Program-made: the position numbers and the translations under genes | The notes under the pieces: generated by a model | What the model was told of the DNA's origin: nothing | Seen by the model: the letters and a program-made list of their open reading frames with translations, nothing else | Database searches by the model: none | DNA from: Megachile rotundata | Lineage: Eukaryota > Arthropoda > Insecta > Hymenoptera > Megachilidae | Assembly: GCF_050947335.1 (NCBI RefSeq) | Contig: NW_027473314.1 | Location: forward strand, 1,860,001-1,924,000 | Direction of reading: 5' to 3' | DNA: 64,000 nt | Shown: positions 29,040 through 44,301 of the stretch, piece after piece | Layout of the letters: each line of letters begins with the position of its first letter | How positions within the stretch are numbered: position 1 is the first letter of the stretch

Positions 29040-29643
29040 ATGCAATCACAATCATACAATCACAATCGTACAATCACAATCATACAATCACAATCATACA
29101 ATCACAATCATACAATCACAATCATACAATCACAATCATACAATCACAATCATACAATCACAATCATACAATCACAATCATACAATCAAAATCATACAAT
29201 CACAATCATACAATCACAATCATACAATCACAATCATACAATCACAATCATACAATCACAATCATACAATCACAATCATACAATCGCAATCAAAGAATCA
29301 CAATCATACGATCACAATCATACAATCACAATCATACAATCACAATCATACAATCGCAATCATACAATCAAAATCATACAATTACTATCATACAATCACA
29401 ATCACTCAATCGCAATCATACAATCACAATCTCACAATCACGATCATACAATCACAATCTCATAATCACAGTCACACAATCACAATCATACAATCACAAT
29501 CATACAGTCATAATCATACAATCGCAATCATGCAATCACAATCATACAATAACAATCATACGATCACAATCATACAATCACGATCATACAATCACAATCA
29601 TACAATCACAATCATACAATCACAATCATACAATCACAATCAA
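29040..29643. repeat. Module D, copy 1
   Basis: From CATGC (29,040) through CAATCGTAC, a canonical run, CAATCAAAATC, the CAAAG unit, a second CAATCAAAATC before TTACTATC, CTCACAATC, CTCATAATCACAGTC, CATGC, AATAACAATC and an extra CACGATC, to CAAACAGTCAG (29,643): 603 bp. It recurs at 36,838, 42,354 and 57,754. Confidence 0.82.
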
Positions 29644-30313
29644 ACAGTCAGAATCATACAATCACAATCATACAATCACGATCATACAATCACGATCATA
29701 CAATCACGATCATACAATCACAATCATACCATCACAGTCATACAATTACAATCATACAATCACAATCATACAATCATAATCACAAAATCACAATCATACA
29801 ATCACAATCATACAATCACAACCATACAATCACTATCATACAATCACAGTCATACAATCACAATCATACAATCACAGTCATACAATCACAATCATACAAT
29901 CACAATCATACAATCACAATCATACAATCACAGTCATACAATCACAATCATACAAACACAGTCATACAATCACAATCATACAGTCACAATCATACAATCA
30001 CAATCATACAATCACAATCATACAATCACAATCATACAATCACAATCATAGAATCACAATCATAGAATCACAATCATACAATCACAATCATACAATCACA
30101 ATCATACAATCACAATCATACAATCACAATCATACAATCACAATCATACAATCACAATCTCACAATCACAATCATACAATCACAATCATACAATCATAAT
30201 CATACAATCGCAATCATGCAATCACAATCATACAGAAACAATCATACAATCACTATCATACAATCACAATCATACAATCACAATCATACCATCACAATCT
30301 TACAATCACAATC

Positions 30314-30749
30314 ATGCAATCACAATCATACAATCACAATCATACAATCACAATAATACAATCACAATCATACAATCACAATCTTACAATCACAATCATA
30401 CAATCAAAATCATACAATCACAATCATACAACCGCAATCAAAGAATCACAATCATACGATCACAATCATACAATCACAATCATACCATCACAATCATACA
30501 ATCGCAATCATACAATCACAATCATACAATTACTATCATACAATCACAATCACTCAATCGCAATCATACAATCACAATCTCACAATCACGACAATACAAT
30601 CACAATCTCATAATCACAATCACACAATCACAATCATACAATCACAATCATACAGTCATAATCATACAATCGCAATCATGCAATCACAATCATACAATAA
30701 CAATCATACGATCACAATCATACAATCACAATCATACAATCACAATCAA
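30314..30749. repeat. Module E, copy 3
   Basis: 435 bp long. Carries the private CACGACAATAC change (about 30,589) in place of CACGATCATAC, shared only with the copies at 38,350 and 43,866. Confidence 0.88.
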
Positions 30750-31380
30750 ACAGTCAGAATCATACAATCACAATCATACAATCACGATCATACAATCACG
30801 ATCATACAATCACAATCATACCATCACAGTCATACAATTACAATCATACAATCACAATCATACAATCATAATCACAAAATCACAATCATACAATCAGAAT
30901 CATACAATCACAACCATACAATCACTATCATACAATAACAATCATACGATCACAATCAAACAATCACAATCATACAATCACAATCAAACAGTCAGAATCA
31001 TACAATCACGATCATACAATCACGATCATACAATCACGATCATACAATCACGATCATACAATCACGATCATACAACCACAATCATACCATCACAGTCATA
31101 CAATTACAATCATACAATCACAATCATACAATCATAATCACAAAATCACAATCATACAATCACAATCATACAATCACAACCATACAATCACAGTCATACA
31201 ATCACAATCATACAGTCACAATCATACAATCACAATCATACAATCACAATCATACAATCACAATCATACAATCACAATCATACAATCACAATCATACAAT
31301 CACAATCATACAATCACAATCATACAATCACAATCATACAATCACAATCATACAATCACAATCATACAATCGCAATCATA

Positions 31381-31527
31381 CAATCGCAATCAAAGAATCA
31401 CAATCATACGATCACAATCATACAATCACAATCATACAATCACAATCATACAATCGCAATCATACAATCACAATCATACAGAAACAATCATACAACCTTA
31501 ATTATACAACCACAATCATACGATCAC
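31381..31527. repeat. Module A, copy 4
   Basis: Core CCTTAATT at 31,496; B follows 614 bp later, the same distance as in the copies at 39,417 and 44,933. Confidence 0.85.
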
Positions 31528-32044
31528 AATCATACAATCACAATCATACAATCACAATCATACAATCACAATCATAGAATCACAATCATACAATCACAAT
31601 CATACAATCACAATCATACAATCACGATCATACAATCACGATCATACAATCACGATCATACAATCACAATCATACCATCACAGTCATACAATTACAATCA
31701 TACAATCACAATCATACAATCATAATCACAAAATCACAATCATACAATCACAATCATACAATCACAACCATACAATCACAATCATACAATCACAATCATA
31801 CAATCACAATCATACAATCACAGTCATACAATCACAATCATACAATCACAATCATACAATTACAATCATACATTCACAATCATACAATCACAATCATACA
31901 ATCACAGTCATACAATCACAATCATACAATCACAGTCATACAATCACAATCATACAGTCACAATCATACAATCACAATCATACAATCACACTCATACAAT
32001 CACAATCATAGAATCACAATCATACAATCACAATCATACAATCA

Positions 32045-32354
32045 CAATCAGACAATCACAATCATACAATCGCAATCAAAGAATCACAATCATACAATCA
32101 CAATCATACAAGGACAATCATACAATCACAATCGTACAGTCACAATCATACAATCGCAATCACACAACCACAATCTTACAATCACAATCATACGATCATA
32201 ATCACACAATCACAATCATACAATCACAGTCATACAATCATAATCATACAATCACAATCATAAAATGACAATCATACAATCACAATCATACAGTCACAGT
32301 CATACAATCGCAATCACACAATCACAATCTTACAATCACCATCATACGATCACA
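32045..32354. repeat. Module B, copy 4
   Basis: Core at 32,110. Private CAGTCATAC near 32,228 (CAATCATAC in most copies) is shared with 40,081 and 45,597. A run of about 14 near-perfect canonical units follows from about 32,455. Confidence 0.88.
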
Positions 32355-32937
32355 ATCATACAATCACAATCATACAATCACAATCGTACAATCACAATCA
32401 TACAATCACAATCATACAATCACAATCATACCATCACAATCATACAATCACCATCATACAATCACAATCATACAATCACAATCATACAATCACAATCATA
32501 CAATCACAATCATACAATCACAATCATACAATCACAATCATACAATCACAATCATACAATCACAATCATACAATCACAATCATACAATCACAATCATACA
32601 ATCACAATCATACAATCACAATCATACAATCACAATCATACAATCACAATCATACAATCGCAATCAAAGAATCACAATCATACGATCACAATCATACAAT
32701 CACAATCATACAATCACAATCATACAATCACAATCATACAATCACAATCATACAATTACTATCATACAATCACAATCATACAATCACAATCATACAATCA
32801 CAATCATACAATCACAAACATACAGAAACAATCATACAATCACAATCATACAATCACAATCATACAATTACTATCATACAATCACAATCATACAATCACA
32901 ATCATACAATCACAATCATACAATCGCAATCATACAA

Positions 32938-33150
32938 TTGCAATCATACAATCACAAACATACAGAAACAATCATACAATCACTATCATACAATCACAAT
33001 CATACAATCACAATCATACAATCACAATCATACAATCACAATCATACAATCACAATCATACAATCCCAATCATACAATCACAATCATACAGTCACAATCA
33101 TGCAATCACAATCATACAATCTCAATCATACAATCACAATCATACAATCA
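32938..33150. repeat. T segment with CAATCTCAATC
   Basis: TTGCAATC at 32,938, followed by CAAACATAC, CAGAAAC, CACTATC, CCC, CAGTCAC, CATGC and a private CAATCTCAATC (33,117). The upstream partner is reduced to a CAAACATAC/CAGAAAC unit near 32,815 without the TTGC. The same arrangement is at 46,490. Confidence 0.8.
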
Positions 33151-33746
33151 CAATCATACAATCACAATCATACAATCACAATCATACAATCACAATCATA
33201 CAATCACAATCATACAATCACAATCATACAATCACAATCATACAATCACAATCATACAATCAAAATCATACAATCACAATCATACAATCACAATCATACA
33301 ATCACAATCATACAATCACAATCATACAATCACAATCATACAATCACAATCATACAATCACAATCATACAATCGCAATCAAAGAATCACAATCATACGAT
33401 CACAATCATACAATCACAATCATACAATCACAATCATACAATCACGATCATACAATCACGATCATACAATCACGATCATACAACCACAATCATACCATCA
33501 CAGTCATACAATTACAATCATACAATCACAATCATACAATCATAATCACAAAATCACAATCATACAATCACAATCATACAATCACAACCATACAATCACA
33601 GTCATACAATCACAATCATACAGTCACAATCATACAATCACAATCATACAATCACAATCATACAATCACAATCATACAATCACAATCATACAATCACAAT
33701 CATACAATCACAATCATACAATTACTATCATACAATCACAATCACT

Positions 33747-33990
33747 CAAACGCAATCATACAATCACAATCTCACAATCACGATCATACAATCACAATCT
33801 CATAATCACAATCACACAATCACAATCATACAATCACAATCATACAGTCATAATCATACAATCGCAATCATGCAATCACAATCATACAATAACAATCATA
33901 CGATCACAATCATACAATCACAATCATACAATCGCAATCATACAATCACAATCATACAATCACAATCATACAATCACAATCAAACGGTCA
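33747..33990. repeat. CAAACGC/ACGGTC marker pair, copy 3
   Basis: CAAACGC at 33,747 and CAAACGGTCAG at 33,983, one unit further apart (236 bp) than in the copies at 20.4 and 23.1 kb. The intervening CAATCGTAC is canonical here. Confidence 0.82.
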
Positions 33991-34676
33991 GAATCATACA
34001 ATCACAATCATACAATCACGATCATACAATCACGATCATACAATCACGATCATACAATCACAATCATACCATCACAGTCATACAATTACAATCATACAAT
34101 CACAATCATACAATCATAATCACAAAATCACAATCATACAATCACAATCATACAATCACAAACATACAATCACTATCATACAATCACAGTCATAAAATCA
34201 CAATCATACAATCACAGTCATACAATCACAATCATACAATCACAATCATACAATCACAATCATACAATCACAGTCATACAATCACAATCATACAATCACA
34301 GTCATACAGTCACAATCATACAGTCACAATCATACAATCACAATCATACAATCACAATCATACAATCACAATCATACAATCACAATCATACAATCACAAT
34401 CATACAATCACAATCATAGAATCACAATCATACAATCACAATCATACAATCGCAATAAAAGAATCACAATCATACAATCACAATCATACAATCACAATCA
34501 TACAATCACAATCATACAATCACAATCATACAATCACGATCATACAATCACGATCATACAATCACGATCATACAATCACAATCATACCATCACAGTCATA
34601 CAATTACAATCATACAATCACAATCATACAATCATAGTCACAAAATCACAATCATACAATCACAATCATACAATCA

Positions 34677-34986
34677 CAATCAGACAATCACAATCATACA
34701 ATCGCAATCAAAGAATCACAATCATACAATCACAATCATACAAGGACAATCATACAATCACAATCGTACAGTCACAATCATACAATCGCAATCACACAAC
34801 CACAATCTTACAATCACAATCATACGATCATAATCACACAATCACAATCATACAATCACAATCATACAATCATAATCATACAATCACAATCATAAAATGA
34901 CAATCATACAATCACAATCATACAGTCACAGTCATACAATCGCAATCACACAATCACAATCTTACAATCACCATCATACGATCACA
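34677..34986. repeat. Module B, copy 5 (no A module upstream)
   Basis: Core at 34,742. Preceded by CACGATC units and a private CATAGTCACAAAATC (34,634) rather than module A. Its twin at 48,229 has the usual TAATCACAAAATC. Confidence 0.88.
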
Positions 34987-35027
34987 ATCATACAATCACA
35001 ATCATACAATCACAATCATACAGTCAC

Positions 35028-36728
35028 AATCATACAATCACAATCATACAATCACAATCATACAATCACAATCATACAATCACAATCATACAATCACAAT
35101 CATAGAATCACAATCATACAATCACAATCATACAATCGCAATAAAAGAATCACAATCATACAATCACAATCATACAATCACAATCATACAATCACAATCA
35201 TACAATCACAATCATACAATCACAATCATACAATCACAATCTCACAATCACAATCATACAATCACAATCATACAATCATAATCATACAATCGCAATCATG
35301 CAATCACAATCATACAGAAACAATCATACAATCACTATCATACAATCACAATCATACAATCACAATCATACCATCACAATCTTACAATCACAATCATGCA
35401 ATCACAATCATACAATCACAATCATACAATCACAATAATACAATCACAATCATACAATCACAATCTTACAATCACAATCATACAATCACAATCATACAAT
35501 CACAATCATACAACCGCAATCAAAGAATCACAATCATACGATCACAATCATACAATCACAATCATACAATCACAATCATACAATCGCAATCATACAATCA
35601 CAATCATACAATTACTATCATACAATCACAATCACTCAATCGCAATCATACAATCACAATCTCACAATCACGATCATACAATCACAATCTCATAATCACA
35701 ATCACACAATCACAATCATACAATCACAATCATACAGTCATAATCATACAATCGCAATCATGCAATCCCAATCATACAATAACAATCATACGATCACAAT
35801 CATACAATCACAATCATACAATCACAATCAAACAGTCAGAATCATACAATCACAATCATACAATCACGATCATACAATCACGATCATACAATCACGATCA
35901 TACAATCACAATCATACCATCACAGTCATACAATTACAATCATACAATCACAATCATACAATCATAATCACAAAATCACAATCATACAATCAGAATCATA
36001 CAATCACAACCATACAATCACTATCATACAATCACAGTCATACAATCACAATCATACAATCACAGTCATACAATCACAATCATACAATCACAATCATACA
36101 ATCACAATCATACAATCTCAGTCATACAATCACAATCATACAATCACAGTCATACAATCACAATCATACAGTCACAATCATACAATCACAATCATACAAT
36201 CACAATCATAGAATCACAATCATAGAATCACAATCATACAATCACAATCATACAATCACAATCATACAATCACAATCATACAATCACAATCATACAATCA
36301 CAATCAAACAGTCAGAATCATACAATCACAATCATACAATCACGATCATACAATCACGATCATACAATCACGATCATACAATCACAATCATACCATCACA
36401 GTCATACAATTACAATCATACAATCACAATCATACAATCATAATCACAAAATCACAATCATACAATCACAATCATACAATCACAACCATACAATCACTAT
36501 CATACAATCACAGTCATACAATCACAATCATACAATCACAGTCATACAATCACAATCATACAATCACAATCATACAATCACAATCATACAATCACAGTCA
36601 TACAGTCACAATCATACAAACACAGTCATACAATCACAATCATACAGTCACAATCATACAATCACAATCATACAATCGCAATCAAAGAATCACAATCATA
36701 CGATCACAATCATACAATCACAATCATA
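35028..36728. repeat. 1.7-kb block, copy 2 (offset 7,938)
   Basis: Repeats 27,090-28,790 with the same TCTCAGTC, ATAGAATC and CAAACACAGTC landmarks (35,139, 35,831, 36,307, 36,673). A private CATGCAATCCC occurs at 35,760. Beyond this block the offset changes to 7,798 and then 8,036 bp, by whole units. Confidence 0.85.
35396..35831. repeat. Module E, copy 4
   Basis: 435 bp, same canonical form as the copy at 27,458. Confidence 0.85.
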
Positions 36729-36837
36729 CAATCACTATCATACAATCACAATCATACAATCACAATCATACAATCAAAATCATACAATCACAATCATACA
36801 ATCCCAATCATACAATCACAATCATACAGTCACAATC

Positions 36838-37455
36838 ATGCAATCACAATCATACAATCACAATCGTACAATCACAATCATACAATCACAATCATACAAT
36901 CACAATCATACAATCACAATCATACAATCACAATCATACAATCACAATCATACAATCACAATCATACAATCACAATCATACAATCAAAATCATACAATCA
37001 CAATCATACAATCACAATCATACAATCACAATCATACAATCACAATCATACAATCACAATCATACAATCACAATCATACAATCGCAATCAAAGAATCACA
37101 ATCATACGATCACAATCATACAATCACAATCATACAATCACAATCATACAATCGCAATCATACAATCAAAATCATACAATTACTATCATACAATCACAAT
37201 CACTCAATCGCAATCATACAATCACAATCTCACAATCACGATCATACAATCACAATCTCATAATCACAGTCACACAATCACAATCATACAATCACAATCA
37301 TACAGTCATAATCATACAATCGCAATCATGCAATCACAATCATACAATAACAATCATACGATCACAATCATACAATCACGATCATACAATCACAATCATA
37401 CAATCACAATCATACAATCACAATCATACAATCACAATCATACAATCACAATCAA
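36838..37455. repeat. Module D, copy 2
   Basis: 617 bp, one unit longer than at 29,040, with the extra unit just before CAAACAGTCAG. Downstream it has CATATCATCACAGTC (about 37,540) instead of CATACCATC, shared with the copy at 42,354. Confidence 0.82.
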
Positions 37456-38349
37456 ACAGTCAGAATCATACAATCACAATCATACAATCACGATCATACA
37501 ATCACGATCATACAATCACGATCATACAATCACAATCATATCATCACAGTCATACAATTACAATCATACAATCACAATCATACAATCATAATCACAAAAT
37601 CACAATCATACAATCACAATCATACAATCACAACCATACAATCACTATCATACAATCACAGTCATACAATCACAATCATACAATCACAGTCATACAATCA
37701 CAATCATACAATCACAATCATACAATCACAATCATACAATCACAGTCATACAATCACAATCATACAAACACAGTCATACAATCACAATCATACAGTCACA
37801 ATCATACAATCACAATCATACAATCACAATCATACAATCACAATCATACAATCACAATCATAGAATCACAATCATAGAATCACAATCATACAATCACAAT
37901 CATACAATCACAATCATACAATCACAATCATACAATCACAATCATACAATCACAATCATACAATCACAGTCATACAATCACAATCATACAGTCACAATCA
38001 TACAATCACAGTCATACAATCACAATCATACAATCGCAATTATACAATCACAATCATACAATCACAATCATAGAATCACAATCATACAATCACAATCATA
38101 CAATCGCAATAAAAGAATCACAATCATACAATCACAATCATACAATCACAATCATACAATCACAATCATACAATCACAATCATACAATCACAATCTCACA
38201 ATCACAATCATACAATCACAATCATACAATCATAATCATACAATCGCAATCATGCAATCACAATCATACAGAAACAATCATACAATCACTATCATACAAT
38301 CACAATCATACAATCACAATCATACCATCACAATCTTACAATCACAATC

Positions 38350-38785
38350 ATGCAATCACAATCATACAATCACAATCATACAATCACAATAATACAATCA
38401 CAATCATACAATCACAATCTTACAATCACAATCATACAATCAAAATCATACAATCACAATCATACAACCGCAATCAAAGAATCACAATCATACGATCACA
38501 ATCATACAATCACAATCATACCATCACAATCATACAATCGCAATCATACAATCACAATCATACAATTACTATCATACAATCACAATCACTCAATCGCAAT
38601 CATACAATCACAATCTCACAATCACGACAATACAATCACAATCTCATAATCACAATCACACAATCACAATCATACAATCACAATCATACAGTCATAATCA
38701 TACAATCGCAATCATGCAATCACAATCATACAATAACAATCATACGATCACAATCATACAATCACAATCATACAATCATAATCAA
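38350..38785. repeat. Module E, copy 5
   Basis: 435 bp with the CACGACAATAC change. A private TAATCAAACAGTC (about 38,778) sits at the end. Confidence 0.88.
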
Positions 38786-39416
38786 ACAGTCAGAATCATA
38801 CAATCACAATCATACAATCACGATCATACAATCACGATCATACAATCACAATCATACCATCACAGTCATACAATTACAATCATACAATCACAATCATACA
38901 ATCATAATCACAAAATCACAATCATACAATCAGAATCATACAATCACAACCATACAATCACTATCATACAATAACAATCATACGATCACAATCAAACAAT
39001 CACAATCATACAATCACAATCAAACAGTCAGAATCATACAATCACGATCATACAATCACGATCATACAATCACGATCATACAATCACGATCATACAATCA
39101 CGATCATACAACCACAATCATACCATCACAGTCATACAATTACAATCATACAATCACAATCATACAATCATAATCACAAAATCACAATCATACAATCACA
39201 ATCATACAATCACAACCATACAATCACAGTCATACAATCACAATCATACAGTCACAATCATACAATCACAATCATACAATCACAATCATACAATCACAAT
39301 CATACAATCACAATCATACAATCACAATCATACAATCACAATCATACAATCACAATCATACAATCACAATCATACAATCACAATCATACAATCACAATCA
39401 TACAATCGCAATCATA

Positions 39417-39563
39417 CAATCGCAATCAAAGAATCACAATCATACGATCACAATCATACAATCACAATCATACAATCACAATCATACAATCGCAATCATA
39501 CAATCACAATCATACAGAAACAATCATACAACCTTAATTATACAACCACAATCATACGATCAC
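39417..39563. repeat. Module A, copy 5
   Basis: Core at 39,532; B follows at 614 bp. Confidence 0.85.
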
Positions 39564-40080
39564 AATCATACAATCACAATCATACAATCACAATCATACA
39601 ATCACAATCATAGAATCACAATCATACAATCACAATCATACAATCACAATCATACAATCACGATCATACAATCACGATCATACAATCACGATCATACAAT
39701 CACAATCATACCATCACAGTCATACAATTACAATCATACAATCACAATCATACAATCATAATCACAAAATCACAATCATACAATCACAATCATACAATCA
39801 CAACCATACAATCACAATCATACAATCACAATCATACAATCACAATCATACAATCACAGTCATACAATCACAATCATACAATCACAATCATACAATTACA
39901 ATCATACATTCACAATCATACAATCACAATCATACAATCACAGTCATACAATCACAATCATACAATCACAGTCATACAATCACAATCATACAGTCACAAT
40001 CATACAATCACAATCATACAATCACACTCATACAATCACAATCATAGAATCACAATCATACAATCACAATCATACAATCA

Positions 40081-40390
40081 CAATCAGACAATCACAATCA
40101 TACAATCGCAATCAAAGAATCACAATCATACAATCACAATCATACAAGGACAATCATACAATCACAATCGTACAGTCACAATCATACAATCGCAATCACA
40201 CAACCACAATCTTACAATCACAATCATACGATCATAATCACACAATCACAATCATACAATCACAGTCATACAATCATAATCATACAATCACAATCATAAA
40301 ATGACAATCATACAATCACAATCATACAGTCACAGTCATACAATCGCAATCACACAATCACAATCTTACAATCACCATCATACGATCACA
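40081..40390. repeat. Module B, copy 6
   Basis: Core at 40,146. Identical in order to the copy at 32,045. Only two canonical units separate its CATACGATC end from CAAACAGTCAG at 40,423. Confidence 0.88.
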
Positions 40391-40422
40391 ATCATACAAT
40401 CACAATCATACAATCACAATCA

Positions 40423-40898
40423 AACAGTCAGAATCATACAATCACAATCATACAATCACGATCATACAATCACGATCATACAATCACGATCATACAATCA
40501 CAATCATACCATCACAGTCATACAATTACAATCATACAATCACAATCATACAATCATAATCACAAAATCACAATCATACAATCAGAATCATACAATCACA
40601 ACCATACAATCACTATCATACAATCACAGTCATACAATCACAATCATACAATCACAGTCATACAATCACAATCATACAATCACAATCATACAATCACAAT
40701 CATACAATCTCAGTCATACAATCACAATCATACAATCACAGTCATACAATCACAATCATACAGTCACAATCATACAATCACAATCATACAATCACAATCA
40801 TAGAATCACAATCATAGAATCACAATCATACAATCACAATCATACAATCACAATCATACAATCACAATCATACAATCACAATCATACAATCACAATCA
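40423..40898. repeat. 476-bp HOR, copy 1 (34 units)
   Basis: CAAACAGTCAG, three CACGATC, ACCATCACAGTC, TAATCACAAAATC, CAATCAGAATC, CAACCATAC, CACTATC, CAGTC units, TCTCAGTC, CAGTCAC and two ATAGAATC, then a short canonical stretch to the next CAAACAGTCAG. The same period is seen at 27,893-28,369 and 35,831-36,307. Confidence 0.88.
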
Positions 40899-41374
40899 AA
40901 CAGTCAGAATCATACAATCACAATCATACAATCACGATCATACAATCACGATCATACAATCACGATCATACAATCACAATCATACCATCACAGTCATACA
41001 ATTACAATCATACAATCACAATCATACAATCATAATCACAAAATCACAATCATACAATCACAATCATACAATCACAACCATACAATCACTATCATACAAT
41101 CACAGTCATACAATCACAATCATACAATCACAGTCATACAATCACAATCATACAATCACAATCATACAATCACAATCATACAATCACAGTCATACAGTCA
41201 CAATCATACAAACACAGTCATACAATCACAATCATACAGTCACAATCATACAATCACAATCATACAATCGCAATCAAAGAATCACAATCATACGATCACA
41301 ATCATACAATCACAATCATACAATCACTATCATACAATCACAATCATACAATCACAATCATACAATCACAATCA
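40899..41374. repeat. 476-bp HOR, copy 2
   Basis: Same length as copy 1 but a different right half. It lacks CAATCAGAATC, TCTCAGTC and the ATAGAATC pair, and has CAAACACAGTC, CAATCGCAATCAAAG and CACTATC. Two different fillings of identical length alternate. Confidence 0.85.
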
Positions 41375-41822
41375 AACAGTCAGAATCATACAATCACAAT
41401 CATACAATCACGATCATACAATCACGATCATACAATCACGATCATACAATCACAATCATACCATCACAGTCATACAATTACAATCATACAATCACAATCA
41501 TACAATCATAATCACAAAATCACAATCATACAATCACAATCATACAATCACAACCATACAATCACTATCATACAATCACAGTCATACAATCACAATCATA
41601 CAATCACAGTCATACAATCACAATCATACAATCACAATCATACAATCACAATCATACAATCACAGTCATACAGTCACAATCATACAAACACAGTCATACA
41701 ATCACAATCATACAATCACAATCATAGAATCACAATCATAGAATCACAATCATACAATCACAATCATACAATCACAATCATACAATCACAATCATACAAT
41801 CACAATCATACAATCACAATCA
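41375..41822. repeat. HOR copy 3 (448 bp, 32 units)
   Basis: A hybrid: left and middle like copy 2 (CAAACACAGTC present), right end like copy 1 (ATAGAATC pair). It looks like an unequal exchange product two units shorter. Confidence 0.82.
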
Positions 41823-42353
41823 AACAGTCAGAATCATACAATCACAATCATACAATCACGATCATACAATCACGATCATACAATCACGATCATACAATCA
41901 CAATCATACCATCACAGTCATACAATTACAATCATACAATCACAATCATACAATCATAATCACAAAATCACAATCATACAATCACAATCATACAATCACA
42001 ACCATACAATCACTATCATACAATCACAGTCATACAATCACAATCATACAATCACAGTCATACAATCACAATCATACAATCACAATCATACAATCACAAT
42101 CATACAATCACAGTCATACAGTCACAATCATACAAACACAGTCATACAATCACAATCATACAGTCACAATCATACAATCACAATCATACAATCGCAATCA
42201 AAGAATCACAATCATACGATCACAATCATACAATCACAATCATACAATCACTATCATACAATCACAATCATACAATCACAATCATACAATCAAAATCATA
42301 CAATCACAATCATACAATCCCAATCATACAATCACAATCATACAGTCACAATC

Positions 42354-42957
42354 ATGCAATCACAATCATACAATCACAATCGTACAATCACAATCATACA
42401 ATCACAATCATACAATCACAATCATACAATCGCAATCATACAATCGCAATCATACAATCACAATCATACAATCACAATCATACAATCACAATCATACAAT
42501 CAAAATCATACAATCACAATCATACAATCACAATCATACAATCACAATCATACAATCACAATCATACAATCACAATCATACAATCACAATCATACAATCG
42601 CAATCAAAGAATCACAATCATACGATCACAATCATACAATCACAATCATACAATCACAATCATACAATCGCAATCATACAATCAAAATCATACAATTACT
42701 ATCATACAATCACAATCACTCAATCGCAATCATACAATCACAATCTCACAATCACGATCATACAATCACAATCTCATAATCACAGTCACACAATCACAAT
42801 CATACAATCACAATCATACAGTCATAATCATACAATCGCAATCATGCAATCACAATCATACAATAACAATCATACGATCACAATCATACAATCACGATCA
42901 TACAATCACAATCATACAATCACAATCATACAATCACAATCATACAATCACAATCAA
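42354..42957. repeat. Module D, copy 3
   Basis: 603 bp as at 29,040, with private CAATCGC units near 42,428 and 42,442 in the otherwise canonical run. Confidence 0.82.
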
Positions 42958-43865
42958 ACAGTCAGAATCATACAATCACAATCATACAATCACGATCATA
43001 CAATCACGATCATACAATCACGATCATACAATCACAATCATATCATCACAGTCATACAATTACAATCATACAATCACAATCATACAATCATAATCACAAA
43101 ATCACAATCATACAATCACAATCATACAATCACAACCATACAATCACTATCATACAATCACAGTCATACAATCACAATCATACAATCACAGTCATACAAT
43201 CACAATCATACAATCACAATCATACAATCACAATCATACAATCACAGTCATACAATCACAATCATACAAACACAGTCATACAATCACAATCATACAGTCA
43301 CAATCATACAATCACAATCATACAATCACAATCATACAATCACAATCATACAATCACAATCATAGAATCACAATCATAGAATCACAATCATACAATCACA
43401 ATCATACAATCACAATCATACAATCACAATCATACAATCACAATCATACAATCACAATCATACAATCACAGTCATACAATCACAATCATACAGTCACAAT
43501 CATACAATCACAGTCATACAATCACAATCATACAATCGCAATTATACAATCACAATCATACAATCACAATCATAGAATCACAATCATACAATCACAATCA
43601 TACAATCGCAATAAAAGAATCACAATCATACAATCACAATCATACAATCACAATCATACAATCACAATCATACAATCACAATCATACAATCACAATCATA
43701 CAATCACAATCTCACAATCACAATCATACAATCACAATCATACAATCATAATCATACAATCGCAATCATGCAATCACAATCATACAGAAACAATCATACA
43801 ATCACTATCATACAATCACAATCATACAATCACAATCATACCATCACAATCTTACAATCACAATC

Positions 43866-44301
43866 ATGCAATCACAATCATACAATCACAATCATACAAT
43901 CACAATAATACAATCACAATCATACAATCACAATCTTACAATCACAATCATACAATCAAAATCATACAATCACAATCATACAACCGCAATCAAAGAATCA
44001 CAATCATACGATCACAATCATACAATCACAATCATACCATCACAATCATACAATCGCAATCATACAATCACAATCATACAATTACTATCATACAATCACA
44101 ATCACTCAATCGCAATCATACAATCACAATCTCACAATCACGACAATACAATCACAATCTCATAATCACAATCACACAATCACAATCATACAATCACAAT
44201 CATACAGTCATAATCATACAATCGCAATCATGCAATCACAATCATACAATAACAATCATACGATCACAATCATACAATCACAATCATACAATCACAATCA
44301 A
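43866..44301. repeat. Module E, copy 6
   Basis: 435 bp with the CACGACAATAC change, third member of that lineage. Confidence 0.88.

Larger units (their letters stand above)
22049..33160. repeat. Superblock, copy 1
   Basis: The marker order here is repeated colinearly, with insertions and losses of whole units, at 48,229-63,230. Paired landmarks are 22,269/48,449, 23,343/50,013, 24,393/51,077, 25,685/54,259, 26,344/54,904, 27,893/56,593, 29,040/57,754, 30,987/59,505, 32,110/62,028 and 32,938/62,884. Offsets drift from 26,180 to 29,946 bp and are always multiples of 14. Bounds are approximate. Confidence 0.75.
30146..34986. repeat. 4.84-kb block, copy 1 (offset 13,552)
   Basis: From CTCACAATC (30,155) to the end of the B module at 34,986, every landmark tested recurs exactly 13,552 bp (968 units) downstream: 30,314, 30,987, 31,496, 32,110, 32,938, 33,747, 33,983 and 34,742. 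Base differences are few, for example an ATAGAATC near 34,420 that is canonical in the other copy. No whole-unit indel separates the two copies over this length. Confidence 0.88.
38182..40390. repeat. 2.2-kb block, middle copy (offset 8,036)
   Basis: Repeats 30,146-32,354 exactly 8,036 bp (574 units) downstream and is repeated again 5,516 bp (394 units) later at 43,698-45,906. It shares CACGACAATAC, CACACTCATAC (40,024) and the 238-bp CAAACAGTCAG pair (38,785 and 39,023). After its B module it switches into the 476-bp HOR instead of the canonical-rich run. Confidence 0.88.

Noticed and set aside
40423..41374. Nucleosome-phased array based on 476-bp and 154-bp spacings
   Set aside because: AA steps fall 6 and 8 bp apart and not near 10 bp, so the unit gives no obvious rotational phasing. 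The spacings are explained by multiples of 14.
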